Source: Roseateles saccharophilus
GTDB lineage: Bacteria > Pseudomonadota > Gammaproteobacteria > Burkholderiales > Burkholderiaceae_C
DNA length: 64,000 nucleotides
Assembly: GCF_004342485.1 (NCBI RefSeq)
Contig: NZ_SMBU01000002.1
Location: forward strand, 1-64,000
Direction: 5' to 3'
Under the pieces are notes generated by a model. The model was given only the letters and a program-made list of their open reading frames with translations. It ran no database searches and had not been told where the DNA came from. Below are positions 8,610-17,833 of this stretch, piece after piece. Within the stretch, counting starts at the first letter, position 1, and each line of letters opens with the position of its first letter. Both the position numbers and the translations under genes were made by a program.

Positions 8610-10660
8610 CACGCGCTGCTTTCTCCTTGTTCGACCCGGCGCTGACCCGCGCCGCGCTGCTCGACTCCGTCCGCAAGCTGGACCCGCGCACCCAGTTGCG
8701 CAACCCGGTCATGTTCGTCGTCTATCTCGGCAGCCTGCTGACGACGGCCCTGTCCATCGCCCAGCCCAACGGCTTTGTCATCGCCGTGACGGTGTGGCTG
8801 TGGTTCACCGTGCTGTTCGCCAACTTCGCCGAGGCGCTGGCCGAGGGCCGCAGCAAGGCGCAGGCCGCATCGCTGCGCGGCCTGAAGAAGGAGACCTGGG
8901 CCAAGATCCTCGCCGGCTGGAAGGCCGGCGCCTCGCGAGAGTCGCTGAAATGGACGCCGCGCGAGGCCAGCAGCCTGCGCAAGGGCGAATGGGTGCTGAT
9001 CGAGGCCGGCGACATCGTGCCGGCCGATGCCGAGGTCGTCGACGGCGTCGCGTCCGTGGACGAGAGCGCCATCACCGGCGAGTCGGCGCCCGTCATCCGC
9101 GAGAGCGGTGGCGACTTCTCGGCGCTGACCGGCGGCACCCGCGTGCTATCCGACTGGGTCGTCGCCCGCGTGGCCGTGAACCCCGGCGAGACCTTCGTCG
9201 ACCGCATGATCGCGATGGTCGAGGGCGCGCAGCGCAAGCGCACGCCCAACGAGATCGCGCTGACCATCCTGCTCGTCGCGCTGACGCTGGTCTTCCTGGG
9301 CGTCTGTGCCACGCTGCTGCCGTTCTCGCAGTTCAGCGTGGCCGTGGCGGGGGCGGGGCAGCCGGTGAGCTTGGTCGTGCTGGTGGCCCTGCTGGTCTGC
9401 CTGATCCCGACCACCATCGCCGGCCTGCTGTCGGCCGTCGGCGTGGCCGGCATGAGCCGCATGCTGCAGGCCAATGTCATCGCCACCTCGGGCCGCGCCG
9501 TCGAGGCTGCCGGCGACGTGGACGTGCTGCTGCTGGACAAGACCGGCACCATCACGCTGGGCAATCGCCAGGCCGATGCCTTCTGGCCCATCGCCGACAC
9601 CTCCGAGGCCCAGCTGGCCGAGGCTGCGCGCCTGGCCTCGCTGGCCGACGAAACGCCCGAGGGCCGCAGCATCGTGGCGCTGGCTGACCGCAAGTTCGGC
9701 CCGGCCGCCCCGGCCGCCGAATGCGGCGAGTTCGTGCCCTTCACGGCGCAGACGCGCATGAGCGGCGTCGACTTGGGCGGGCGCCAGATCCGCAAGGGCG
9801 CCGGCAGCGCGGTGCGCGCCCACGTCGAGGCCCTGGGCGGCCGCTGGCCCGCCAGCGTGCAGGCCACGGTGGACGAGGCCGCGCGCCGCGGCAGCACGCC
9901 GCTGGTGGTTGCGGACGGTGCACGCATCCTCGGCGTCGTGGAGCTGAAGGACATCGTCAAGCCCGGCATCAAGGAGCGTTTCGCACAACTGCGCCGCATG
10001 GGCATCAAGACGGTCATGGTCACCGGCGACAACCGGCTGACGGCTGCTGCGATTGCCGCGGAGGCCGGCGTCGACGACTTCCTCGCCGAGGCCACGCCCG
10101 AGGCCAAGCTGGCGCTGATCCGCGAGCAGCAGGGGAGGGGCTTGCTCGTCGCGATGACCGGCGACGGCACCAACGATGCGCCGGCCCTGGCCCAGGCCGA
10201 CGTGGCCGTCGCGATGAACACCGGTACCCAGGCCGCCAAGGAGGCCGGCAACATGGTCGACCTCGACAGCAACCCCACCAAGCTCATCGAGGTGGTGGAG
10301 ACCGGCAAGCAGATGCTGATGACACGCGGGTCCCTCACGACCTTCTCGATCGCCAACGACCTGGCCAAGTATTTCGCGGTGCTGCCGGCGGCCTTCGTGT
10401 CGACCTACCCGCAGCTGTCGGCCCTGAACGTGATGCGCCTGGCCAGCCCCAACTCGGCCATCCTGAGCGCCGTCATCTTCAACGCGCTGATCATCGTCGT
10501 GCTGATTCCGCTGGCCCTGAAGGGCGTGCGCTACCGCGCGATCGGCGCCAGCGCGCTGCTGCGCCGCAACCTGCTGGTCTACGGCCTGGGCGGTGTCATC
10601 GTGCCCTTCATCGGCATCAAGGCCATCGACCTCATCCTCGTCACGCTCGGCCTGGCCTGA
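8606..10660 (+). CDS. kdpB: Potassium-transporting ATPase, ATP-binding subunit KdpB
   Basis: A 684-residue P-type ATPase that energises K+ uptake. It has the actuator motif TGESAP, the phosphorylation site [12 protein letters not shown], the nucleotide-binding region with KGAGSAV, and the hinge motifs [14 protein letters not shown] and [12 protein letters not shown]. The C-terminal helices include the [17 protein letters not shown] segment typical of KdpB. It overlaps kdpA by ATGA and is followed 26 bases later by a porin gene instead of kdpC. Confidence 0.98.
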   Translation: MTRAAFSLFDPALTRAALLDSVRKLDPRTQLRNPVMFVVYLGSLLTTALSIAQPNGFVIAVTVWLWFTVLFANFAEALAEGRSKAQAASLRGLKKETWAKILAGWKAGASRESLKWTPREASSLRKGEWVLIEAGDIVPADAEVVDGVASVDESAITGESAPVIRESGGDFSALTGGTRVLSDWVVARVAVNPGETFVDRMIAMVEGAQRKRTPNEIALTILLVALTLVFLGVCATLLPFSQFSVAVAGAGQPVSLVVLVALLVCLIPTTIAGLLSAVGVAGMSRMLQANVIATSGRAVEAAGDVDVLLLDKTGTITLGNRQADAFWPIADTSEAQLAEAARLASLADETPEGRSIVALADRKFGPAAPAAECGEFVPFTAQTRMSGVDLGGRQIRKGAGSAVRAHVEALGGRWPASVQATVDEAARRGSTPLVVADGARILGVVELKDIVKPGIKERFAQLRRMGIKTVMVTGDNRLTAAAIAAEAGVDDFLAEATPEAKLALIREQQGRGLLVAMTGDGTNDAPALAQADVAVAMNTGTQAAKEAGNMVDLDSNPTKLIEVVETGKQMLMTRGSLTTFSIANDLAKYFAVLPAAFVSTYPQLSALNVMRLASPNSAILSAVIFNALIIVVLIPLALKGVRYRAIGASALLRRNLLVYGLGGVIVPFIGIKAIDLILVTLGLA

Positions 10661-10686
10661 GCGTGCAGCAACAGAACCAAGACATC

Positions 10687-11409
10687 ATGAAATTCCTGAT
10701 TTCCCTGCTGGCCCTCGCGGCGGCCGTTCCCGCCTTCGCCGACGAGACCGCCGCCGCCGACCCGTTGTCGTTCAACGTCGGCGTCGTCAGCGAATACCGC
10801 TACCGTGGCATCTCCCAGACCCGCCTGCAGCCGGCCCTGCAGGGCGGCATCGACTACGCCGCCGCCAACGGCTTCTACGTCGGCACCTGGGCGTCGACGA
10901 TCAAGTGGATCAAGGACGCCGGCGGCGATGCCGATGTCGAGATCGACCTCTACGGCGGCTACAAGACCGAGGTGTCCAAGGGCCTGACGCTGGATGTCGG
11001 CGTGCTGCAGTACTACTACCCGAGCAACAAGCTCAACCCCAGTGCCAACACCTTCGAGCTCTACGGCGCGCTGAGCTTCGGCCCGGTCACAGCCAAGTAT
11101 TCGCACAGCACGACCGACCTGTTCGGCTATGCCGACAGCAAGAACAGCGGCTACCTCGACGTGACGGCCAACTTCGACCTGGGCGATGGCCTGAGCCTGG
11201 CGCCCCACGTCGGCCACCAGACCGTCAAGCACCTGTCGGCCGCCTCGTACACCGACTACTCGCTGACCCTGGCCAAGGACTTCTCCGGTCTGGTGCTGAG
11301 CGGCGCGATCGTCGGCACGGACGCCAACAAGACGACCTATACCAGCCTGGTGGACGGCAAGTTCCTGGGCAAGACCACGCTGGTCGTCGGCCTGAAGAAG
11401 ACCTTCTGA
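10687..11409 (+). CDS. TorF-family putative porin inside the kdp operon
   Basis: A 240-residue exported protein with signal peptide [18 protein letters not shown], ending in the outer-membrane-type terminal phenylalanine (GLKKTF). The [19 protein letters not shown] block near residue 35 and the alternating beta-strand pattern match the Gcw_chp/TIGR02001 family, often named TorF-family putative porin. It sits between kdpB and kdpC on the same strand with short gaps (26 and 14 bases), so it is presumably co-transcribed and could help K+ or another solute cross the outer membrane when potassium is scarce. Substrate and KdpE dependence are inferred. Confidence 0.85.
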   Translation: MKFLISLLALAAAVPAFADETAAADPLSFNVGVVSEYRYRGISQTRLQPALQGGIDYAAANGFYVGTWASTIKWIKDAGGDADVEIDLYGGYKTEVSKGLTLDVGVLQYYYPSNKLNPSANTFELYGALSFGPVTAKYSHSTTDLFGYADSKNSGYLDVTANFDLGDGLSLAPHVGHQTVKHLSAASYTDYSLTLAKDFSGLVLSGAIVGTDANKTTYTSLVDGKFLGKTTLVVGLKKTF

Positions 11410-11423
11410 ACAGGAGACACGTC

Positions 11424-12044
11424 ATGACTACGACGCTTTCCACCCCCGCCACGTCCTCAGCCGCGGCCGACGTGCCGCTGTGGCGGCCCGCGCTGACGCT
11501 GTTTGTCGTGCTGAGCCTCGTCACGGGCCTGGCCTATCCCCTCGTCGTCACCGGCGTTGCGCAGGCGCTGTTCCCCGACCAGGCCAACGGCAGTCTCGTC
11601 GTGAGGGACGGCAAACCCGTCGGTTCGACACTGATCGGCCAGACCTTCGCCGACCCCGGCCACTTCTGGAGCCGCCCCTCGGCCACCGGCCCCATGCCCT
11701 ACAACGCAGGCAACTCGTCGGGCTCCAACCTCGCGCCGACGGCGCCGGCCCTGGCCGATGCCGTCAAGGCGCGCGTCGAGGCGCTGCGCGCGGCCGACCC
11801 GGGCAACACCCGGCCGGTGCCGGTCGACCTCGTGACCACCTCGGCCAGCGGCCTGGACCCCCACATCAGCCGCGCCGCGGCCGACTACCAGGTCGCCCGC
11901 ATCGCGCGTGCGCGCGGCCTGCCGGCCGCGAAGCTGCAGGCCCTCGTCGAGCAGCACACCGAGGGGCGTTGGCTGGGCTTCGTCGGCGAGCCGCGCGTGA
12001 ACGTGCTGGCGCTGAACCTCGCGCTCGACGCCGCCGAGAAATGA
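11424..12044 (+). CDS. kdpC: Potassium-transporting ATPase subunit C
   Basis: A 206-residue subunit with one N-terminal membrane span (about residues 24-44, [20 protein letters not shown]) and a periplasmic domain. Family motifs: [42 protein letters not shown] and [11 protein letters not shown]. KdpC stabilises the pump and increases its nucleotide affinity. The RBS is AGGAGA. The protein is a normal length, and the gene is separated from kdpB by the porin gene. Confidence 0.97.
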   Translation: MTTTLSTPATSSAAADVPLWRPALTLFVVLSLVTGLAYPLVVTGVAQALFPDQANGSLVVRDGKPVGSTLIGQTFADPGHFWSRPSATGPMPYNAGNSSGSNLAPTAPALADAVKARVEALRAADPGNTRPVPVDLVTTSASGLDPHISRAAADYQVARIARARGLPAAKLQALVEQHTEGRWLGFVGEPRVNVLALNLALDAAEK

Positions 12045-12089
12045 GGCATGCGAGGATGGCGTGATGCTCATGCCCCGCCTGATTTCGAC

Positions 12090-13061
12090 ATGCTGATCAA
12101 CAGTGCCGTGTACCACGATGGCCGCATCGTTGCAGAGCCGGGCCTGGACGGCGTTTCCGAGGCGCTGGAGTCCCGGTCCGGCTTCGTCTGGATCGCGTTG
12201 CGCGACCCGACCGACGACGAGCTGGGCCTGCTGCAGCGCGAGCTGGACCTGCCGCCGCTGGCCGTCGAGGACGCCCGCAAGGGCCACCAGCGCCCCAAGG
12301 TCGAGGAGTACGGCGACATGCTGTTCGCCGCCATGCACCTGCTCGAGGTCGGCGCGGACGGCAACCTCGAGGTCGGCGAGGTGCATGTCTTCGTCGGCCC
12401 GCGTTTCGTCGTCTCGGTGCGGCACAACAGCCAGCAGGGCTTTCTCGGCGTGCGCGGCCGGGCCGAGCGCGAGCCGCATCTGCTGGGCCAGGGGCCGGGT
12501 TTCGTCTTCTACGCGCTGATGGACGCGGTGGTGGACCGCTACTTTCCGCTCATCGACGCCGTCGAGGCCGAGCTGGAGCAGGTCGAGGAGAGCATGTTCC
12601 AGCCCGGCCAGGACCGCCAGGCCGTCGTGCAGAAGCTGTTCGGCCTCAAGCAGCGCCTGGCCACGCTGCGCCACGCGGTCACGCCGCTGCTGGAGGTGAC
12701 GTCCAAGCTGCACGGCGGGCGCGTGCCGGCCGTCTGCATGGCCTTGCAGGACTATTTCCGCGACGTCTACGACCACCTGCTGCGCATCCAGGGCAGCATC
12801 GACGCCGCGCGCGAAACCATCATCGCCGCGACCCAGGTCAACCTGACCCTGGTCACCATCGACGAGTCCCTCGTCACCAAGCGCCTGGCGGCCTGGGCCG
12901 CGATCTTCGCGGCGTCCACCGCGCTGGCCGGCGTCTGGGGCATGAACTTCGAGAAGATGCCCGAGCTGAAATGGGCCTTCGGCTACCCCATGGCGCTGGG
13001 GGCGATCCTGCTCGTCAGCGGCGCGCTGTATTGGCGCTTCAAGCGACTCGGTTGGCTATGA
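12090..13061 (+). CDS. corA: CorA-family magnesium/cobalt transporter in the kdp operon
   Basis: A 323-residue CorA channel: long N-terminal cytoplasmic domain rich in acidic helices, then two C-terminal membrane helices with the signature GMN in GVWGMNFEKMPEL and a short RFKRLGWL tail. CorA forms pentamers that pass Mg2+ or Co2+ across the inner membrane. The ATG at 12090 gives MLINSAVYHDG, the usual family N-terminus; an in-frame ATG at 12048 is possible. It lies between kdpC and kdpD, an uncommon place. Its stop codon lies in a TATGA that is repeated 225 bases later at the kdpD start. Confidence 0.93.
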   Translation: MLINSAVYHDGRIVAEPGLDGVSEALESRSGFVWIALRDPTDDELGLLQRELDLPPLAVEDARKGHQRPKVEEYGDMLFAAMHLLEVGADGNLEVGEVHVFVGPRFVVSVRHNSQQGFLGVRGRAEREPHLLGQGPGFVFYALMDAVVDRYFPLIDAVEAELEQVEESMFQPGQDRQAVVQKLFGLKQRLATLRHAVTPLLEVTSKLHGGRVPAVCMALQDYFRDVYDHLLRIQGSIDAARETIIAATQVNLTLVTIDESLVTKRLAAWAAIFAASTALAGVWGMNFEKMPELKWAFGYPMALGAILLVSGALYWRFKRLGWL

Positions 13062-13286
13062 ACCTAGACCCGGCAGCTGGGCACGCCCGCTGGTCTGGCG
13101 CTTCAGGCCGCTGGCAGCGTTGCTCCTCCTCGTGGACACGAGCCCACGGCGTCGTCGCGCCTTGCCGGCGACCTGCTTCGCCATGCCAGGGCCGGACGCC
13201 CTGGCCTTCGCCAGGCACAAACAGTCCTCAGGACTGTTCGTGTCCGGGCTCAGCCCCTCGGACGCGCCCAACTGCCGGGTCTAGGT
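13062..13286. mobile_element. 225-bp MITE-like element between corA and kdpD
   Basis: Non-coding segment with near-perfect terminal inverted repeats: the left end ACCTAGACCCGGCAG is repeated in reverse at the right end (15 of 15, then about 13 of 17 further matches). It is flanked by direct repeats TATGA at 13057-13061 and 13287-13291, the expected target duplication. Internal palindromes include GCCAGGGC/GCCCTGGC (13185-13192 and 13198-13205) and AACAGTCCT/AGGACTGTT (13220-13238). It encodes nothing convincing. Confidence 0.8.
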
Positions 13287-13287
13287 T

Positions 13288-15969
13288 ATGACCGACACCC
13301 GCCCCGACCCCGACGCGCTGCTCGCCAAGGTCCAGCGCGACGAAGCCGCCGCCAGACGTGGCCGGCTGAAGATCTTCTTCGGTGCCAATGCCGGCGTGGG
13401 CAAGACCTTCGCGATGCTGGCGGCGGCGCATGCTGCGAAGCTGCAGGGCCGGTCCGTGCGCATCGGCGTCGTCGAGACCCATGGCCGCGCCGACACCGAG
13501 GCCATCGCCCGCGACCTGCTGCGCATTCCGCTGAAGGACGTTGCCGGGCGTGGCCAGGCGCTGCGCGAATTCGATCTCGACGCGGCGCTGGCCTGGGGCG
13601 CGGCCGAACCCGGCGGCGTGCTGCTGCTGGACGAACTGGCCCACAGCAACGCGGCGGGTTCGCGTCACGCCAAGCGCTGGCAGGACGCGCAGGAGCTGCG
13701 CGAGGCCGGCGTGGAGGTCTGGACGACGTTGAACGTGCAGCACCTGGAGAGCCTGAACGATGTCGTCGGCGGCATCACCGGCATCCGCGTCTGGGAGACG
13801 CTGCCCGACAAGGTTTTCGACGAGGCCGACGAAGTCGTCGTCGTGGACCTGCCGCCCGACGAGCTGCTGCAGCGGCTCAAGGAGGGCAAGGTCTACCTGC
13901 CGGCCCAGGCCGAGCGTGCGGCCAGGAACTTCTTCCGCAAGGGCAATCTGCTGGCGCTGCGCGAGCTGGCGCTGCGCCGCACGGCCGACCGCGTGGACGA
14001 CCAGATGCAGGCCTACCGGCGCGAGCACACCCAGCTGGCCCAGGGCGCGGTCTGGCCGAATCGCGAGTCGCTGCTGGCCTGCGTCGGCCCCGGCGTCAAC
14101 AGCGACAAGGTCGTGCGCAGCGCTGCGCGCCTGGCTCAGCAGCTCGGCCTGGACTGGCATGCCGTGCACGTGCAGACGGCGCGGGCGCTGGGCGACGCGG
14201 ACCGCCAGCATGTGCAGCGCGCGCTGGAGCTGGCCAAGTCGCTGGGCGCGCGCGCGACGGTGCTGTCCGCACCCGAGGTGGGCGCGGCCCTGGTGGGCTA
14301 TGCGCGCGAGCACAACCTGGCCCGCCTCGTCGTCGGCCGGCGCGAGAACGCCTGGCGCTGGCCGGGCCGGCTCTCGCTGGCCGAGACGCTGAACCGCCTG
14401 GCCGACGACATGGACGTGCTGCAGGTCGCGCTGCCGACGGCAGCGACCGCCGCGCGCGGCGCCGAGCCGCAGCCGCGCATGCCGCACGGCCTGCTCGCGC
14501 CGCAGATGCTGCGCGGCTTTGCGGCGGCCCTGGCCGGGGTCGCGCTGACGACGGCCATCAACGGCCTGCTGCTGAATCTCATCGCGGTGACCAATATCGC
14601 GATGCTCTACCTGCTCAATGTCGTCGGCGTGGCCTTGCGCTTCGGCCGCGCGCCGGCGGCGCTGGCCGCGCTGCTGGGCGTCGCGGCCTTCGACTTCTTC
14701 TTCGTCGACCCGCGTTGGTCCTTCGCCGTCAGCGACGCCCAATACCTCGTCACCTTCGCCGTGCTGCTGCTGGTGGGCCTGGTCATCGGCCAGCTCGCGG
14801 CCGGCCTGCAGGCCCAGGCCCGCGCTGCCCGGGAGCGCGAGCGCCGCGTGCGCGGGCTGTACGCTATGTCGCGCGACCTCGGCGCCGCCCTCGTGCCCGA
14901 GCAGGTGGCCGAGATCGGCACGCGCTTCCTGCGCGCGGAGTTTGGCGTCGCGTCCGCCGTGCTGGCGCCGCCGCTGGGCGCCGCGCCCGACCACGAGGTG
15001 CTGGCGGTTCTTCCCGGTGGCAGCGCCCAGCCCGACCTCGGCGTCGCGCAATGGGCCTTCGACCACGGCCAGCCGGCCGGGCAGGGCACCGACACCCTGC
15101 CGGCCAGCCCCTGCCTGATGCTGCCGCTGACGGCACCGATGCGGCTGCGCGGCGTGCTGGCCGTCGACGGCCAGGGCCGGCGCTGGCTGCCCGACGAGCG
15201 CGAGCTGCTGGACACCTGCGCGGCCCTGCTGGCCATCTCGCTGGAGCGCATCCATTACATCGAGGTGGCGCAGCAGAGCACGCTGCAGATCGAGAGCGAG
15301 CGCCTGCGCAACTCGCTGCTGACGGCCATCTCCCACGACCTGCGCACGCCGCTGGCCGCCCTCGTCGGCCTGGCCGACGCGCTGAAGCTGACGCCGCTGG
15401 ACCCGCCCCAGGCCGAGGTGGCCGACGCGGTGCGCCGCTCGGCGCTGCGCATGAGCGCGCTGGTGGCCAACCTGCTGGACATGGCGCGGCTGCAGTCCGG
15501 TGCCGTGCAGCTCAACCGCCACTGGCTGCCGCTGCAAGAGGTCGTCGGCAGCGCACTCGCCAGTCTCGACGAGGCGCTGGCCGGCCGCGACGTGGCGGTG
15601 GACCTGCCGGCCGAGCTGCCCCTCATCGAGCTGGACGCCGTGCTCGTCGAGCGCGTGCTCGTCAATCTGCTGGAGAACGCGGCCAAGTACGCGCCCGGCC
15701 CCATCCGCGTGGCCGCGCGCACGGCGGGGCGGCAGGTCGAGATCGACGTCAGCGACAGCGGCCCCGGATTTCCGGCCGGCCGCGAGGCCCGGCTCTTCGA
15801 CAAGTTCGAGCGCGGCGACCGCGAGAGCGCCACGCCCGGCGTGGGCCTGGGCCTGGCCATCTGCAAGGCCATCGTCGAGGCGCATGGCGGGCGCATCAGC
15901 GCCCACAATGCCGCGACCGGCGGTGCCTGCGTGCGAGTGGAACTCCCCCTCGGCCAGCCGCCGACATAA
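13288..15969 (+). CDS. kdpD: Osmosensitive K+ channel sensor histidine kinase KdpD
   Basis: An 893-residue membrane sensor. The order is: KdpD N-terminal domain with a Walker-like FGANAGVGKTFAML and DELAHSNAAGSRHAKRWQD (about residues 25-230), USP-like domain (about 255-375), four closely spaced membrane helices (about 405-510), a GAF-like region (about 530-650), HisKA with the phospho-acceptor ISHDLRTPLAALVG (near 677), and HATPase with NLLENAAKYAP and GVGLGLAICKAI. It phosphorylates KdpE in response to K+ limitation. ATG 13288 lies in a duplicated TATGA: before the insertion upstream the start probably overlapped the corA stop as ATGA. The ribosome-binding site is now the end of the inserted element, GGGTCTAGGTT, which is a weak site. 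Confidence 0.97.
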   Translation: MTDTRPDPDALLAKVQRDEAAARRGRLKIFFGANAGVGKTFAMLAAAHAAKLQGRSVRIGVVETHGRADTEAIARDLLRIPLKDVAGRGQALREFDLDAALAWGAAEPGGVLLLDELAHSNAAGSRHAKRWQDAQELREAGVEVWTTLNVQHLESLNDVVGGITGIRVWETLPDKVFDEADEVVVVDLPPDELLQRLKEGKVYLPAQAERAARNFFRKGNLLALRELALRRTADRVDDQMQAYRREHTQLAQGAVWPNRESLLACVGPGVNSDKVVRSAARLAQQLGLDWHAVHVQTARALGDADRQHVQRALELAKSLGARATVLSAPEVGAALVGYAREHNLARLVVGRRENAWRWPGRLSLAETLNRLADDMDVLQVALPTAATAARGAEPQPRMPHGLLAPQMLRGFAAALAGVALTTAINGLLLNLIAVTNIAMLYLLNVVGVALRFGRAPAALAALLGVAAFDFFFVDPRWSFAVSDAQYLVTFAVLLLVGLVIGQLAAGLQAQARAARERERRVRGLYAMSRDLGAALVPEQVAEIGTRFLRAEFGVASAVLAPPLGAAPDHEVLAVLPGGSAQPDLGVAQWAFDHGQPAGQGTDTLPASPCLMLPLTAPMRLRGVLAVDGQGRRWLPDERELLDTCAALLAISLERIHYIEVAQQSTLQIESERLRNSLLTAISHDLRTPLAALVGLADALKLTPLDPPQAEVADAVRRSALRMSALVANLLDMARLQSGAVQLNRHWLPLQEVVGSALASLDEALAGRDVAVDLPAELPLIELDAVLVERVLVNLLENAAKYAPGPIRVAARTAGRQVEIDVSDSGPGFPAGREARLFDKFERGDRESATPGVGLGLAICKAIVEAHGGRISAHNAATGGACVRVELPLGQPPT

Positions 15970-15984
15970 GCAGGAGAGGGCAGG

Positions 15985-16683
15985 GTGGGCGCCGCACGCG
16001 TGTTGATGATCGAGGACGAGCCGGAGATCCGGCGTTTCGTGCGCATGGCGCTGGAAAGCGAGGGCATCGAGGTGTTCGAGGCGGCCACGCTGGCCCGCGG
16101 CCTCATCGATGCGGCCACGCGCCGCCCCGAGCTCGTCGTGCTGGACCTGGGCCTACCCGACGGCGATGGCCTGGACTTCATCCGCGAGTTCCGCGGCTGG
16201 TCGCAGGCGCCCGTGCTGGTGCTGTCGGCCCGCGAGGGCGAGGAGCGCAAGGTGCAGGCGCTGGATGCCGGCGCGGACGACTACCTCGTCAAGCCCTTCG
16301 GCGTGGCCGAGCTGCTGGCCCGCGTGCGCGTGCAGTTGCGCCGTCACGGTGGTGGTGGCAACGATGCCGACCCGGTGCTGCGCTTCGGCGACATCGCCGT
16401 GGACCGTGCGCTGCGCAGCGTCACGCGCACGACACCTGAGGGCAGCGAGGAACTGCACCTGACGCCCATCGAATACCGGCTGCTGCAGGAGCTCGCCGCC
16501 GCGCCGGGCCGCGTGTTGACCCACCAGCATCTGCTGAAGGCCGTTTGGGGCCCCGGCCACGCCGATGACGTGCATTACGTGCGCGTGCACATGGCCAACC
16601 TGCGCAAGAAGCTGGAGGCCGACCCCAACCGGCCGCAGTGGCTGCTGACCGAGGCCGGGGTGGGCTACAGGCTCAAGACCTGA
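15985..16683 (+). CDS. kdpE: Response regulator KdpE
   Basis: A 232-residue OmpR-family regulator. The receiver domain has the acidic pair in MIEDEPEIR, the phosphorylated Asp in VVLDLGLPDGDG and the Lys of YLVKPFG; the C-terminal winged helix includes LTPIEYRLLQELAA and MANLRKKLE, ending in GVGYRLKT. It activates kdp transcription when phosphorylated by KdpD. The start is GTG 15985, preceded by AGGAGAGGG, 15 bases after the kdpD stop. Candidate binding repeats lie at 6541-6578. Confidence 0.97.
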   Translation: MGAARVLMIEDEPEIRRFVRMALESEGIEVFEAATLARGLIDAATRRPELVVLDLGLPDGDGLDFIREFRGWSQAPVLVLSAREGEERKVQALDAGADDYLVKPFGVAELLARVRVQLRRHGGGGNDADPVLRFGDIAVDRALRSVTRTTPEGSEELHLTPIEYRLLQELAAAPGRVLTHQHLLKAVWGPGHADDVHYVRVHMANLRKKLEADPNRPQWLLTEAGVGYRLKT

Positions 16684-16816
16684 GGGCTGGCGCCGCGGCC
16701 GCCTGTTGTGCTTTCCGGTGCGCAGGGCCAGACTCCGGCGACGCTCCCATCAGACAGCTCCCGCGGCGAGGCGGAGCGACCCACCGCCGCCAACCTCTGG
16801 CCTTGGAGGCTCCCTC

Positions 16817-17275
16817 ATGAGTCGCTCGACTGAACACCTGAAGCGTCTGCTGTTTCCGCTCGTGCTCGCCCTGTCGGGCTGCGCCGCCACGCCTCTCGCG
16901 CGGGAGGTGGTGGTCAGCAAGGACGCTCCGGCCCCGATCGGCCCCTATTCGCAGGCCGTGCGGGCGGGCAATCTGCTGTTCCTGTCCGGGCAGGCCGGCC
17001 TGGACCCGAAGACCGGCCAGCTGAGCGGCGGGTCGATCGAGGAGCAGACGACAACGGCCCTCGAGAACCTGAAGGCGGTGCTGGCCGCCAACAACATGAC
17101 GATGGCGGACATCGTGTCGACGACGGTCTATCTGAAGGACATCGGCGACTTCGGCAAGATGAATGCGGTGTATGCCCGATTCTTCCCGGACAAGCCGCCG
17201 GCCCGGGCCACGATCCAGGCGGCCCGCCTGCCCCGGGATTCGCTCGTCCAGATATCGGCCATCGCAGCGCGTTGA
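16817..17275 (+). CDS. RidA-family protein with a lipoprotein signal
   Basis: A 152-residue protein made of an N-terminal lipobox signal (LVLALSGCAAT, Cys near residue 21) and a complete Rid/YjgF domain (APAPIGPYSQAVRAGNLLF, then SGQAGLDPKTGQL and PARATIQAARLPRDSLVQI). RidA hydrolyses reactive enamine/imine intermediates made by PLP enzymes and is normally cytoplasmic, so membrane anchoring in the periplasm is unusual. By eye, the arginine equivalent to R105 of E. coli RidA is kept (PAR) but the E120 position is Gln, so classical imine deaminase activity is doubtful. It is a separate transcription unit after kdpE, with a 133-base gap in which I see no feature. Confidence 0.88.
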   Translation: MSRSTEHLKRLLFPLVLALSGCAATPLAREVVVSKDAPAPIGPYSQAVRAGNLLFLSGQAGLDPKTGQLSGGSIEEQTTTALENLKAVLAANNMTMADIVSTTVYLKDIGDFGKMNAVYARFFPDKPPARATIQAARLPRDSLVQISAIAAR

Positions 17276-17297
17276 GGGCGGCCGGGTCGCGTCCGGC

Positions 17298-17546
17298 TTG
17301 CCGCCGGACTGGGCGGACTATGCGCAGGCCCAGCTCGACTGGACGCTGGGATCACCGGCGCCGTCGGCAGCGACACGGGCGAGGGCATCACCTTCGCCCC
17401 CGGGGCCCGACGAGGCGCAGTGGCGCTGGGTGGAGCAGTGGCTGCCGCATTCGGCGTGGATGCTGCTGGCCGCCCTGTCGATGGAGCAGCAACGCAGCGG
17501 GCAGGGGGCTGCCGTGGCGCATCGATTGGCGGCAGTCAAGCCCTGA
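17298..17546 (+). CDS. Possible small hypothetical protein
   Basis: An open frame of about 82 residues from TTG 17298, with codon third positions as GC-rich as neighbouring genes and a plausible soluble composition including WVEQWLPHSAWMLLAALSM. It follows the RidA-like gene by 22 bases on the same strand. No motif is recognised, the start is weak and the frame continues upstream inside the RidA-like gene, so it may be spurious. Confidence 0.35.
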   Translation: MPPDWADYAQAQLDWTLGSPAPSAATRARASPSPPGPDEAQWRWVEQWLPHSAWMLLAALSMEQQRSGQGAAVAHRLAAVKP

Positions 17547-17554
17547 CCCCGTCG

Positions 17555-17602
17555 CCCGCATTTGCGGGGATGCGCATTGGTTTCAAATTGATACAGTTGA
17601 AA
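17555..17602. promoter_or_regulatory. Hairpin and AT-rich dyad upstream of the ThDP operon
   Basis: In the 287-base gap before the ThDP gene, CCCGCA/TGCGGG (17555-17568) forms a small hairpin without a T-run. TTTCAA at 17581-17586 and TTGAAA at 17597-17602 form a dyad with 16-base centre spacing in an unusually AT-rich stretch. The dyad is operator-like, but no matching -35/-10 pair was found. Confidence 0.25.
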
Positions 17603-17833
17603 TCACTGAGCAGTTGCCGATGGCATTCATGCACAGGCAACAGATGTCGCAGGGCCTCGCGCCCTAAGCGCACGCAGGGGGACAAGGCCGTCCGGACAAA
17701 CGTCCATGGCCACTCGCGAGCCCGCTTTGGCGGGTTCAATCCGTTCCCGATGCCGTGCGGTACCGCGGTTGGCATGGCGCTCCAGCAGCGCCGGCTGACG
17801 TGCCACGCTTGGCATCCCTTGCCTGCTTGTCAC

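Noticed and set aside
13228-15906. Very long open frame antisense to kdpD
   Set aside because: Composition is that of a codon-phase shadow of a high-GC gene; the plus strand encodes a full KdpD with all motifs.
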